NCBI RefSeq assembly: GCF_031877795.1
Contig: NC_133935.1
Span: forward strand, 50,783,330-50,847,329
Origin: Strix aluco
Lineage: Eukaryota; Chordata; Aves; Strigiformes; Strigidae
Direction of reading: 5' to 3'
DNA length: 64,000 nt
Below the pieces are notes generated by a model. It saw only the letters and a list, made by a program, of their open reading frames with translations. It made no database searches and had not been told where the DNA came from. Below are positions 1 to 29,621 of this stretch, in pieces (the stretch's first letter is position 1; every line of letters starts with the position of its first letter). A program made the position numbers and the translations under genes.

Positions 1-1645
1 ACAGTCTCAGTCTATTCCAAAGCAACTGAAGTTTTCAGGAGTCACTCAACAAACCCCAGTGGCCTTGGATTAGATCTTAAAGCAAGAAATAAGTTTTTGG
101 CACCCTGCAATACAGACATCTGGATTTCAGAAATATAAGCTGAAAATTAACACTAGGTAAATACGCTATACTAATGATAAAAATATTCCAAAGGGATGTA
201 ATATACAAACCTACACATAATCTTCAAAAACCTGCATGCACATGCATGGATATTAGGCAATAAACTGCATTACTTTAAAACTTCACCTATCTCAGTTGTT
301 ACTAGCACATTTTAAACATAATGCCCCATTAATTTAAGTGCAAAATGGTACCTGAAATTTGTAAAAACACATTCGTATTTAGGATGAAATACCATATCCC
401 TTTCAGTCAATAGGATTTTACCTAACAAATTGAGATCAGGATGCTAAGACCTTCAGAATTTATAGTCAAATCCTTTAAATACATGAACACATGCAAAATT
501 CAGGTAATCTCATTTAAAAGGAGACTACGGTATATGCTTAAGTGTTAATGGCACTGAGGACTCAATTATCAAGCTGATGTTGAGAGAGAAGAGATAAGTA
601 GAAGAAATATGCCTACACAGTACATAACAGACAAGGACTTTCATGCTAGTTTTAAGTAAAACGAACATTTTTAAATTTTTAAAAATTAAGTTTCACAGTA
701 ATAGACAAACCCTTAACTAAACTACATTAGCACATGCCACTACAGTAAGATTCTTTTAATAAAATTTTTACATGCACTTCAAAGCTCCTGTAGGCATTTT
801 TGTGAAAAGACCATGCTTTAGTTACCGTACCTGAACATTTCTGTACCTGTCACGCTGCATGTTAATGAAAAAATAAGACAGGGAACATTAGGTTATTTTC
901 ACATGTCCTTTCTAAAGGAGTAATTTCTGTTTATTTTTACATGTGGCATTATATGCAGTTTCACTTTAGCAGAACTAACAAAAGCACTTCAGCCTATCTT
1001 TAAATGACAACTTTGCCAAGTCAAATAAAAAGGTTTCACTGTGCTGGCAGAAAAGGCTAAATAATTAAAAAGCAACATTTTTCCTCTTTCCCATGCACGC
1101 TCTCTGAAACCACAGGTGCTGATAAAGAGGTTTGAGGGAACTAGGTTTATTTTTACTAATACTCCTTATCTTGAATCAACTCCACAGAAAGGAGTTACGC
1201 ATTGCTAACGATGCTCTGGAAGGACAATTGCATATGCTGTCTACAGTTTCCAGTGAGAAGAATTTCCACTTATAGCATCTCCCTTGTAACCATATCAAAG
1301 CACACAGTTAAACACAGCATGCACACCAAAAAATTCAACTCGATCTTTCTGCGAATTAAAGCTGAGAAAGCCTGGCATACAACCTACAGTAAGGGTGCCA
1401 CACCAATACACAAAGCTGAGGCTACGACAGCATCCCTAGTTGAGATAGTTGAACTTTTTCTGTTCCCAGGTGTCACTGACATCACTGGAAGCTGGTCTAT
1501 CTCCTATCTCCTATCCTCCTATCTAAGGAACAGCATAGCCTGGCCTCTTGACTTTAAATCGGGTGCAAGGCCTTAATTGAAATACTGCCCACATTAATGA
1601 AATAAACTACTTGCACTAGTACACACATACACAGAAAGTACTTAC
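1..1645 (-). other. TBC1D30: TBC1D30 intron 2 (partial)
   Basis: AT-rich intronic sequence downstream of TBC1D30 exon 2 on the minus strand, continuing beyond the left edge. I see no exon, RNA gene or recognisable transposon in it. Confidence 0.7.
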
Positions 1646-1810
1646 ATCGTTTCTGGGAAACTGCCTGTAAACAAGCAGTGACAATATCGCAGTTCTTCTG
1701 GACTTTATGTACAAGCCGGTCTTTCTGCTTCAGAAGACGAAGCAACTTTGCTGATTGAACAGAAATTCTGTAATTCAGTTCTTGTTTTATAGTTGTTAAT
1801 TCATCGACAT
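1646..1810 (-). CDS. TBC1D30: TBC1D30 coding exon 2
   Basis: 165 bp with acceptor TTGGCAG| just above 1810 and donor |GTAAGTAC at 1645-1644. The translation begins (D)VDELTTIKQELNYRIS and ends AVSQKR plus one base. It is a Lys/Leu-rich, helical, coiled-coil-like region that precedes the TBC domain in the family. The frame runs into the intron after the donor, so the exon end is set by the splice consensus and by the match to the family. Confidence 0.92.
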
Positions 1811-4382
1811 CTGCCAATAAGCAGAGAAAATAACTTCAGTACAGGCCAAAAGATTCACAAACAGCTTATTGTAGTTGACATGCAAAGGGACTTGCCCTGT
1901 AGACATTTACATACAAAACTTTCTATAAATTACAAGTTCTATTGACTGGGATAATTCCCAGTTATAAACATTTTCAGGATCTGAGTCAAAGTCTTTAATT
2001 TTCTTTTAAACTGAAGTACTTCAACCTATTGCAATGCATGAATCTTCCTAACTATACTGTTATAAACTGGAAACATCGTGACAGATGTAGCCAGAATATA
2101 CCTATAGCAGTGCAACCAGGGGGTAAACTTTTAACAGTAGCCTTCAGAAGCTGCCTGTGGAAAATGTGCATGGGGAATAAGCAAATGGTAACAGGCAAAG
2201 GAACATATTCAAGAAGCTGCCTGCAAAGCTAGAAATGCAACTCCAGAATGACCTCTAAGTGGGAAACTCTCTCCACTAAGATGCAAACTAGGTGGCTTCA
2301 GTCATGGCATCAACTATTTCCACCAGTCAGTCACAGTGCCACCAGACCCCCTTAGTTCATCGTCTCAGCTTACTCCTAACATTCCTGCTGTCCCCCATGT
2401 GGTGAGCTTCAGGTCCAGGAGAAAAGGGAGTTGTTGGGGTGATGTCTTAAGTCCATTAATTTTTCTGAGTCCTCTGTTCTGTTCTCAGAGGCACACCCCA
2501 CCAGTGAAAGCTTAAGTCTTGCCTATCACATGCTGACCTTGTCAGCTCTTCCCTGTAATAGCCTGGTATGGCTGGCCACCAGCATCTAAACAGCTGTCTG
2601 TTCCTTGTGGCCAAGTTTTCAAATCCTATCCCTTTCAATCCAATCATGCCCCCCTGATGCTGGAAGAAAAATCAATCAAAAAAATCCATACTTTGGTAAC
2701 CTGATCCAATGAGAAAAATATGTATCTATCCATGAAAAGCTATTAGTGGGATAGTAAACAGCTCAGCTCATATGGCAAAACTTTTTCAATAATTCTGGAG
2801 AGCTTAAAGAAAAGGACAAATTAGGCTGAAATGACAATCAATCATGGGATAGTGAAGAGCAAAGTATGGCTGCAAGGGAGGGGAGCCACTGGTAAAACAG
2901 TCCTGTATTTTATAGACACGACCCTATTTCAGCACCTGCTGCTCAGCGGGAACTCCCAATCACTTGTACCAGGCAAGGTGATTTAAAACCACCATCTATG
3001 GATTCTGAGAGGAAGGAAAAAAAAAAAAAAAAAGTTGTATTCCTACTGACTTCTACAGTTACCACAAAAGTAGAGTGGGAAAGAATAAAATTCCACTCAT
3101 GTCAGTTAGCCGTCCCTGTAAAAACAACTTTGCAGCAAAATTAATGAGTTTAAATTCTACAAAATATATTCCCAAACAGGCAAATTTCTTGTTGAGTCCC
3201 AGATTGCCACAGGACACACAGTAGAGTTGAGCTACATCCTGTAACATCAGATGGCATATCATCTCATTAAGAAGCCAAACACGGAAGCAGAAAGCTGTTT
3301 GCACAGGTCTGAAAAACAGGCACATTTATTCACCTCTTGCCTTTTTTCCTTGTCAAAAACAAGAACAATTTAACATCAGGAGACAACAGGCCTTTGTACA
3401 GCCCTCCTCATCAGGTCAGCTTAGAGTTGCAAGTCTCATTCTTTCACAAACATGCAGCGCTGCAGCTACTTAGCTTTCATAAGGATTCTTTGATGGTTTC
3501 ATTTAGATTTTGGTTAGTTGACTATTGCATTTATTACACCTTTTCTTTTTTCTTCCTGGAAGACATGCTTACCTGCAAGTAAGCTTTACAACTACCTCTT
3601 ATGACACAGTATGTGTAGCATCTCTTCTAGCTTAAGAAAAATGGGACTTAGCTTTAAAAAAGAAGAAAAAAAAAGAAAACTAGTCATCGATTCATTACTG
3701 TAAGTGAAGAAAAGCACTGAACTTACAGAAGCACAAAAGCTTGTGCAATCTGTCCCAGAAACTTTAGCAGTAAGTGACTCCATTTTTGCTCCTACAGCAC
3801 CTAAAACGAGGGAGGGAGGGAACAGCACACGAGGCCTTGGTTTGAAGGAGATACCAGCTGTGTAGGGAAAGCTTCTGGGAGAGATGGCCGTGCATAAAGG
3901 CTGCTGTAGCAAGTGAAGGAGAGCATATACATATAGATGCGCGTGGAGGCGCGCATAGGCACGGAGGCAGAAGAGAGGGGACTATAACCTTTAAGCAGGA
4001 CTCTCTCTTGCAGGCACAGAGACAGAAAGCGAAGCGACAGGGGCAGCTCCCAGCCCAGACGGAGCGGTGGCAGCGGGGAGGCGCAGGCCCGCTGGCTGCA
4101 GCCCGGGGTGGCAGGCAGGGCAGGGCAGGGCGTACCTTTGAGCTGCAGGTACTTGACCTGGCTCGGCCGCTGGTGCAGCTCCCGGAGGACGCGGGAACGG
4201 GCACTGCCCGAGGGGACGGCCGCCTCGGCGGCGCTGTAGAGCTCGGTGAGCAGCCCGCTCACCAGCGACGAGGTGCGGCTGGACCGGCCGCTGCCAGGCC
4301 CCTCCTCATCCTCATCCTCCTCGGCTAGGCTGTCGGCGCTGCTGCCCGCCCTGCCGCCCAGGCCGGCCTCCCCCACCTCCAT
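1646..4382 (-). CDS. TBC1D30: TBC1D30, first two coding exons (partial gene)
   Basis: TBC domain family member 30 is a Rab GTPase-activating protein linked in the literature to Rab8 and cilia. Only the N-terminal part is here: coding exon 1 (4382-4136) and exon 2 (1810-1646). The joined frame is consistent: exon 1 ends one base into a codon and exon 2 supplies the other two. Recognisable landmarks are the acidic stretch EEDEDEEG, the motif SSRTSSLVSGLLTELYS, and in exon 2 QSAKLLRLLKQKDRLVHKVQ followed by NCDIVTACLQAVSQKR, which closely match human TBC1D30 as I recall it. The catalytic TBC domain lies in exons left of the window. The gene is head-to-head with GNS, with 1268 bp between start codons, as in human 12q14.3. 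Confidence 0.93.
1811..4135 (-). other. TBC1D30: TBC1D30 intron 1
   Basis: 2.3-kb intron between coding exons 1 and 2. It is AT-rich apart from the CpG-island edge near 3950-4135 and contains an A homopolymer near 3018-3034. The open frames at 3059-3325 and 3337-3582 have no splice or family support. Confidence 0.75.
4136..4382 (-). CDS. TBC1D30: TBC1D30 coding exon 1
   Basis: 82 codons plus one base, followed by a GT donor (AAAG|GTACG) at 4135-4134. I chose the ATG at 4382-4380 because it is the first ATG in this frame, has G at -3 and G at +4, and opens directly into the conserved N-terminal region (MEVGEAGLGG...). The frame stays open upstream to about 4535 but without an ATG. The exon is very GC-rich and lies inside the shared CpG island. 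It is low-complexity (acidic, Ser/Gly/Ala-rich) except for the conserved SLVSGLLTELYS block. Confidence 0.88.
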
Positions 4383-5454
4383 TTCCCGCAGCCGCCCGGC
4401 AGCGGCGCCGAGTTCCGGGCTCGGCCCGTTCCGCGGCGGGGGGCGGGCAGGGGAAGAGGGCGGGAGAGCGCCGGCCGGTGGGACGCTCCTCAGCAGCAGG
4501 AGGGCCGCGCCCGGCGCGACTCCCTCCGCACGCACCGCGCGGCGTGGTAGAGCCCGGCGGCGGGCGGGCGGTGCACCTGCTGAGGGGCGGGGCGGGGCGG
4601 GCGGCAGAGGTCACCCCCGTCCCGCCGGCTGTCCCGCTCCCGCTCCCTCGCCGGTGCGCGGGGCAGCGCCCAGCGGCCGCCTGGCTCTGTCAACGCCCTG
4701 CGCCTCCTCGCAGGAGGGCCGAGACGAGGGCGTAGGGAAATGTCGGGCGTAACTTCAGCGCTGTAACCGTGAGACTGTGATTACGCTGCTGTAACTCACC
4801 GTGAAACAACGTAAAAATCAGGGTTGATGACAGGGTTTGTGCGGCCGCCAGCGCTGGGCGCGCCTGGGCTTTGGCCGAGGGAGCCGTGTCGCTACCGCGT
4901 CGTGTGGCGCCCGCGGCCTGTGCGCTGCGCTGAGTAACGCCGCCGCCTCCTCCCCCAGACCGGCTTCAGCGCGGCCCCGGCCCGCAGCAGCGCAGCCCCG
5001 CGCACCCACCGCCCACGGCCGCCGAGCCCGCTCCAGCTCCCGGCCTGCGGCTGTCGTGGGTGTCTGCAGTGCCCAGCGCTCCCCGTGCCTCCTCTGTTCC
5101 CGCCTTCTGTTTTTCCTCTGTATCGATAAAATATTTTCCTTCAAGCCGAGAATTAATCGGCTGGGACACACGAAGGCGGTGGCACTGCAAGGAAGCCAGG
5201 CGTACGCTGCCGGACCGACCGGGCCAGCGTTGCAGCCTCGGCTAATTAACGTCAGGAATTTGGTGGCAAAACGCGGTATTTTACACCTAACAAGCACCCT
5301 CCTGGAACAGAACGCGGCGGCGGAGGGGCGCCGTGAGGGCGAGACCCCAGCCCGAGTGACCGCCCCCCGCTCCCGCCCCCATGGCAACGGCGGGGCGGGG
5401 GGCGGGGCCGCGCCGGTGGGGGCGGGGCCGCTCCCCGTCGCGGCGGCCGCCCGG

Positions 5455-5464
5455 GCCACGTGAC
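5455..5464 (+). promoter_or_regulatory. CLEAR-like E-box (candidate TFEB/TFE3 site)
   Basis: GCCACGTGAC contains the palindromic core CACGTG (5457-5462) and matches the CLEAR consensus GTCACGTGAC at nine of ten positions. It lies 187 bp upstream of the GNS start codon, within the CpG island. CLEAR elements drive lysosomal genes through TFEB/TFE3, and GNS encodes a lysosomal enzyme. Binding is inferred. Confidence 0.6.
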
Positions 5465-5465
5465 G

Positions 5466-5488
5466 CCCCCCCCCCCCCCCCCCCCCCC
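5466..5488 (+). repeat. (C)23 homopolymer
   Basis: An uninterrupted run of 23 cytosines just after the CLEAR-like E-box, between it and the GNS start codon. Such runs can form G-quadruplex or i-motif structures, are hypermutable, and are prone to length errors in assemblies. Confidence 0.98.
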
Positions 5489-5650
5489 GCCGCTTTCCCG
5501 GGTCATATGCCGGGGGCGGGGCGGGCCCGCGCGCTGCTCCTCGGGGCTCCGCTCTCGGCCGCGCCGTGTCTCTGTGTCGCGGGGTCGCGCGGCACCGAGT
5601 CCCTCCGTCCCGCTGCCCGGCGGCCCGCCCGTCCCCGCCGCCGCTGCGCC

Positions 5651-23413
<17,763 letters not shown>

Positions 23414-23746
23414 GGCACTTAAGAGCCTCTTGCAATCAGCTCCCACTGACCCGTTTCTCCAGTGGCTGCAGCAGGTCTGTCTCTGTAACTCTCATTGATT
23501 GCAGCTGGAAGACTTCTAATGGGCTATTCAAACCCTGTTTGGAAGAAAACCCCTTGTCTTTAGCTGGTTGCCTTGTGCAATATGTATGTTTTACAGCTGA
23601 ACTGTAACTAAATCATTAGACACAGCTAATCTGTCTTGCTCAGATAGTTGATTACCACCTTTGTCTTTCAAGTACCTTTTCATATCACAGGCACAGAGGT
23701 GAACCTATGCCTATGAATCTGAACAGTTTATTTTGTTCTAAAAATC

Positions 23747-23752
23747 AATAAA
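23747..23752 (+). terminator. Proximal polyadenylation signal of GNS
   Basis: AATAAA 334 bases after the GNS stop codon, followed by the T/G-rich stretch ATTTGAGTTGGGTT. It would give a short 3' UTR form. Confidence 0.5.
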
Positions 23753-26366
23753 TGCATATTTGAGTTGGGTTAGATAGGCAGGTGCTATTGCACAGTAATG
23801 CTCACCCATATTCAGTCTCAGACTTTCTTAAAGCTATGTTTAATTATAGGTTTCCTGTATGCTGTTAATGACAATAGCAAACTAGCCCAAAATAGCATAG
23901 GAAGGCATTAGTCAAAACTGTAGGATCTGACTAGCAAGTGTCTTGTGCAGAATTAAAATTTGTATGCTAAATATTCTCTTTCAGTGAGACCACTTCAAAT
24001 GAGACCAATGAATTTTGTAGGACAGCTTTGGTAGCTTGCAAACAAGAATGTAATTTCAGCCTCCTTCTAGTTTGAAATGCTGGAATGGATTACTATGTAC
24101 TACTGAAAAAACTCTTAGGGTTTAATATAGGCTTCCTAGGGAGTTAAGAGTGTTGAGACTAACAAGTATTCAAATAAGTGTGCCTGTGTTTTGAGCTAAC
24201 TCTTAAGTCTGTTTTAATTCATGAATGGAAGTAATAATTAAAAAAAAAAAAAATCCACCAAAAAAAACCCCACCAACCAGGGCATGACAGTAGAGTTGAT
24301 TTGTCTCTAACCTCCAAATGTCTTGAATTGTCTAACATCTTATGTTGATTAGACTCTTGAAGATAAATTATTTTGAAAGCAAACTAGCTAAAAATAAATC
24401 ATTGCTCACTAGAAGTTAGGCTAAGAGGGCTATTTTAGGCAGTTTAAGTGCTTCATAGTGTGTTGCTTTTTGGTTAAGACATAACTACTTGGAACCTGCA
24501 GTAAGTGGCCTTCACACCAAAGGACGGCATGTCAGCTGTCTGACCGCAGTATGTTACCCCTTGGTTTCCCTTTGGAAGGGTGATACTGTCTTTCCAACCT
24601 GCTGATCAGGCTTGTCTGAAATGGAGCCATCACTTGCACCCAAACTTGAGTATCTTTCTAAATCTTGAAAAACACAGAAGCTTGTGTTAGCGTATAACTT
24701 CTGTAGAGATTCATTGGCAAAACACCTTCTAGAAACACTGAACTGTGTATCTTTTGCAAGATAAGTTCACGTTGCTTGTGAGCAAATCAACTGTGTTATC
24801 AGGCAAGATAATCATTCCCTTGTCAAACTGTGGCACAACTGTTTAGTTTTCAGTTAGTTATTTCAGATCTTTTACCCAAATAGAGAGCATGATGATTTCA
24901 ACTTGTCACCTAAAACCTTCTACTAAGTAATCATTAAGTAGGCGACAAAGTACAACTCTTTCAAAACTGTGAAGGTGCATACCCCAGTGCACCGATCCAC
25001 AAACTGGATACGAGCAATGCTACAATAAGATAAGTTGAACTTTCTTGGTTTTTAACTCTGGAGCACAGAAGTTGTCCTTCACGTAGCTTAGAGTTGCAAG
25101 CTTCTGGTGGTCTACAGGTTAGATTTTATACAGCTTTTGTCTCAAATCTAACTCATTGTTTCCAATCTCTAGAGTGACCAAATATTTGGAGAAAAAAAAG
25201 AATCACTTGAAAGATAACTTCTCAGCTGGAGCATCTGTATAAATGCAGAGGTTTTTGGATATTCAGACTACTTAGATGCTTTCAAATACTCAGGACTTTT
25301 TTTTTCCTCCACTGCAACAGTAGCTTTATCCTGTTCTTTGTTTCTCAAGCCCATCAATAGCCTTCAGAATCTGTTTCATCTTCAAAAACAAAACCAAAGC
25401 TGTTTTCATGCTCTCAAGCGTTTTCTTGCACACTGAGCTAAACCTAAAGTTCATTTATGTAGTGTTTTGCTCAGATACTTCTAGCAACTTAGACTTGTTC
25501 TTTGTTTAAACTTTATTTTGGTAGATGTGTGGAGGCTAGTGTGAAATACATTGCTGCACATTAAACTCTCAACAGTTCTATCAAATCTAGGTCATATGTC
25601 AAGTTTCTACTTGAGTTAAGTTTCAGTGCAAGTAATGTGCATTATGTTGCTGCTTAATAGAAAAAAAACTTTAGGGTACAGGTGTGTAACTCCAACACTA
25701 TCTTTTCTTAAAGTGATCTTAAGCCATAACAAGGAAATCTTTTGAATTATTTACTTTTTGCCTAATAACTAATAAGAAAGTTGACAGAACTGATACAGAT
25801 TATTCAGTATGTGTGACCAGATGTTTTACCCAAATTAACACTCCTGCTGCCTGCACACACCTGTAAAGTGTTTTGTAACTAGGCTCAATAACTCAATGTC
25901 AGAGAACCACCCTATACCTGAAATCTGTCATAGGTAGTAAATGTTGTATTAAATTGAAATTCAGAATGAAATTAGTCCTTACTTAACCAGAACAGCGGTT
26001 CAGGAAAATACCTGCTTCGCTCTCACTTTTGATAAAGACTTAAGAACTGTTCAGCAAAAGGACGTAGTTGAAGGAAGAACAGGAACCACCAGCTACCTGC
26101 CTTCCAGTGCTTTTAGAGGAGTTTGTTACTTGTCTGCTGTCTTTTTCCATGAAGCAGTTAATTCTGAGTATTTTTACAGCCTTAAATGAACAGTGTTAAT
26201 TCTTTCCTCGATGATTCAAAAACCACTATGAAGGAACTTTGATTCTTACCCCGATTTACTTCCCAACTAAGTGATTTTTAAAACTAAATGGTCTTCCTTG
26301 GATATTCCATTTCATATGCTATTTGACCATGGCTGTATCTGTACCTTGTTACTGAAGGCATTCATG

Positions 26367-26427
26367 TTAAATGAAAGGGTCTTACCAGGACAGATTTTTA
26401 AATGAAAGGGCCTTACTGGTACAGAGT
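26367..26427 (+). repeat. Imperfect 30-bp tandem duplication
   Basis: Two adjacent copies starting TTAAATGAAAGGG, each about 30 bp, diverged at a few positions (GGGTCTTACCAGGACAG versus GGGCCTTACTGGTACAG). It lies in the GNS 3' UTR. Confidence 0.85.
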
Positions 26428-26984
26428 TGGGTTTAGGTAAAATGTGATTTTTTTTTTTTTTAAATTTCTTTTAAAATCATTATTATCAAAAGCAGAGCTG
26501 TGAATTTTAATGATCTAATCTGGTAAAGTAGATACTACTATACAGGGAGAAATACAGTTAATAACTTTATTACAACTCTAAACCAAAACCCATTCAGTGC
26601 TGTCACTTGAGTTTAAGTGAATACCCCTAGGATGTGCTTACCCAGCATAGGCCCAGTAAATTGAGCTTCTTCATTTTGAAGAATAAAGCTGTAACAGGGA
26701 CACGTACATGCAAACACACAGCCAGAGCAGGTATAATACCTTCTCAATCAAGTTAAATTTCAGACTGATTCTACAAGTCATAGAATATTTCATCGTAATA
26801 AACCAGCTGTCACTTATTGTGATTCAATTAAAATTAATTTCTTTTGTATTACACTCTCTGTACGTGAGCATACTTTGCTGTAGCATGTTGTGAGCATACT
26901 TAACTTCTGCTGTTTTGAACGTTTGTTTAGAGAAGTGCCCTTCCAGAGGACCCTGTTCACTGCTGCACTTTTGGGGAATGAAAA

Positions 26985-26990
26985 AATAAA
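26985..26990 (+). terminator. Distal polyadenylation signal of GNS
   Basis: AATAAA followed within 30 bases by TATCTGTGTC. This is the last canonical signal before the convergent APMAP-like remnant begins at 27725. Confidence 0.5.
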
Positions 26991-27010
26991 CTGCCTATCA
27001 AACTTCCTAT

Positions 27011-27724
27011 CTGTGTCACTGAATTCCAGTTAAACCTTTCTACAGGATCAAGCTGTGTCACACTTTAAAACCTGAATTCCTTATTTATAAGCCTGTTCTC
27101 TGCTTACTGCCCTGCTACCTAACAGTGGATGCTAGTGAGCTTTTATATGGTCCCAGGGAACCTTATGTACAGCATCTAGCAAGACAACATGTGACTACTT
27201 TGCACCAGGAAGAAACACAGAGGTGAGAGAATGAATTTAAATGCAAGCTGTACTTGCTCATATTTCCTTGGAAACTGATGTAGTTGAATAGATGGAAAAC
27301 TTAACAAAAGAGACAATGGAGAAACTGCTGTTCATAATGAAAAGCAGTATGTTCTGCCTCTGGGAAAGAGGAAGAGTAAAATCCTACATAAGGCTTTTTC
27401 TAACTTACCTCAACCCCTGTTACAGAGTTGAATTCCTTGAATGATTCTGTGCAGCTGTTCAAAAATATATACATAACTATTTTCTGAACTACAGAGCAAG
27501 GTGATTTGGTACCTTTAACCTACTTAAGACTGAGGCTTTCACAAGCTTCTAAAACAAGTATTTCTGCATTGTATTTTAATTTTTGCTTAATCATGTGGTA
27601 TCAGTTTCATTTCTCCCTCAGTGCTGTAGCAGTCTTCCTTTAAGTAGAGAAAAATAGTTAATGGCCACTTGAAACAATGCTGCTATCTTTCTTTTGATGC
27701 TTCAGCTTATGAAAACTATGAAGT
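27011..27724. other. Short intergenic interval
   Basis: About 700 bp of AT-rich DNA between the inferred GNS transcript end and the end of the APMAP-like remnant on the opposite strand. Nothing further is seen. Confidence 0.6.
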
Positions 27725-27922
27725 TTATTGTAGCACCACAAGAAAAGGCAGCTCTGTATTACCTAGATACACCTTCCCATTGTGCTCAAAGACATCACTG
27801 ATGGCCCAAGTGCTGCTACCATCAGGGTCATGGAAGCTTGCCACAGTGTCTCCTTTGTTGTTAATTTCTAAGAACAAACCCTGTTTGTGAAGAAAAATGC
27901 TGTAGAATGATAGAGGAGTCAC
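27725..27922 (-). pseudogene. APMAP-like remnant, last exon f
   Basis: Intact C-terminal exon: VTPLSFYSIFLHKQ, then NNKGDTVASFHDPDGSS, AISDVFEHNGKVYLGN and LPFLVVLQ, TAA at 27727-27725. S-F-H-D-P-D-G and H-x-G-x-x-Y-L-G are diagnostic of the APMAP C-terminus. Acceptor CTAAAACAG. This exon alone shows no lesion. Confidence 0.85.
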
Positions 27923-28686
27923 CTGTTTTAGAAAAAGAAATACACAGTGTTAACACTTCAGTCAAGGGGCAGGGGGGAAATTGCATGACTAGAAAGAAAT
28001 GGCAATGCTAATATTGCCTTCCAGAGGTTGCTCTAGTCAGATTCAGCTGTCAATCTTTTGATAACATCCACTCAACTGTGTCTAAAGCTGGCAGTCCAGT
28101 AATTGCTCACTAATCTTAAAGTACAGTCAGTGCCTGCTTGCTCAAGAAGGTGGGGAGGTTGTTTGAACTTACTCCAGCTGCCAAAAGCCATCCATTTTCT
28201 AAAAACAGGACTAAGAGTGACTTGATGGAACACAACTGAATCACCCACTTCAGTGTTTTTCCTGTGCAAGTTCTAGGGAAAAGGCAGCAAGGTGCCTAGA
28301 AAAAGTAGCATAGTTAATCATAACCAGCTCTGTGACTTTTGCAGAATTTGTTTCCTATAGCAAAATCCTCCTATTCTCTGTAAAGTGTTCTTCACCTGCC
28401 CTGAGAACATCATGTTGCTATAATCAACGGGCTGAGAACTTGCAACTATGGGCTACTTTGGTCAATACTGTGTTTTCTACTTTATAAATGGGTTCTCAGT
28501 ATTACCACAACAGTAAAACTGCCTAAATGTTCCAGAAAAATCAAAGTTAGTATGTGTTTAGTGTGCTGGCTGGTAAAGTTGAAGCAGTCTCTTGTGTTTC
28601 CTAATGAAGAATAACAAGTTATTTGACACTTAAAACCCAGCATTTTTGTGACACTGATAGTTAATACTAGACAGTGCCAAAGTTAC

Positions 28687-28885
28687 CATTGTAATAAATC
28701 TCTTCAGGAATGGATACAGTCCTAAAGCATCCAGAAAAGGAGAAAAGAAACTAGGAGAGAAAGTAGTAGATATTCCAACTCTGTATAAGCCTGTGTTTGA
28801 TAACCTGATGTTGTCTGGATACCCAGGCAAGTTGTCCCCAAAAGCCTTTTTTTTTCTTCCTGCATTAACTCCAGTCCCTCAATAG
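28687..28885 (-). pseudogene. APMAP-like remnant, exon e
   Basis: After acceptor TTTTTACAG the frame reads Y then TGA (28881-28879, at a family Trp position), then GTGVNAGRKKKAFGDN and LPGYPDNIRLSNTGLYRVG, ending LGLYPFLKRFITM at donor ATG|GTAACT. P-G-Y-P-D-N-I-R is a hallmark of the strictosidine synthase-like family. Confidence 0.85.
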
Positions 28886-29621
28886 CTGTAAAAAGGGAAT
28901 TTTGTATATGAGTTACAGTGGCTCCTGCAAAATACAGCAAGCTTAATGGCCATCATTTTGATTCATGCAGGGAATTTTTCAAAACACAGAAAAGGACTCT
29001 GCAGGAAGTAGTAAATGCAAAGAGGGACTAAACTTGAATAATGATGATTGGTCAAAAAACTCATCTTTCTACATGTAACATAAACAGTACCCCACCCCCT
29101 GGTTCTATTCAAAAAATCTGTTTGTAGAAAATGTGCCTGTTAAATGAAAGCTAAAATTAAATTTGGCTTTAAGACTTCCATGAAATAGAAAACTGTTAAA
29201 AAACACTGACTCCCTTTAAAACGGGAAAAATGGGGCGTTATGCTAATCATAATGATACAGTGACACTTGTCCTCTGAGGTCTGTTGTAACTGTAATAATG
29301 GAGTCATCAGGATAATTGTAATTGAGTCTGAGGGAATTAGGGCCCAATATATCATTAAATCAGTACAAATACCATTTGGCAGTGGGAATAGCAACTGTTA
29401 ATCTCTACCTAGAATTAACTAAAACCTGTGACTTGCACTAGAAAAAAGTCATTTAGACTGTTTCTAATAACAACCCTGTTAACTGCACATCTTCAGTTAA
29501 TATTTTTAGAAAAGGAAAAACAGAAAAGTAAGAATGTGAAAATCGTGTCTACAAATAGATTAAACACATGTAATATAAACTAATATAATATTTTCTGTCT
29601 AGGAGGGGAATGATGTTTAAC

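Larger units (their letters stand above)
23414..27010 (+). other. GNS: GNS 3' UTR (about 3.6 kb)
   Basis: No coding potential after the stop codon. Three AATAAA signals are plausible: 23747-23752 with a GT-rich stretch just downstream, 26682-26687, and 26985-26990. Human GNS mRNA also has a long 3' UTR of over 3 kb, so the distal signal is taken as the main end and the first would give a short-UTR form. The distal cleavage point is approximate. Confidence 0.65.

Noticed and set aside
3801-4535. 244-codon minus-strand frame as a complete protein
   Set aside because: Only 4382-4136 is coding. The frame beyond the GT donor at 4135 is intron, and the part before 4382 has no ATG and lies in the CpG-island leader.
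28072-28269. Minus-strand frame at 28072-28269 as an extra APMAP-like exon
   Set aside because: Its translation does not match the family, and the flanking exons e and f join in phase without it.
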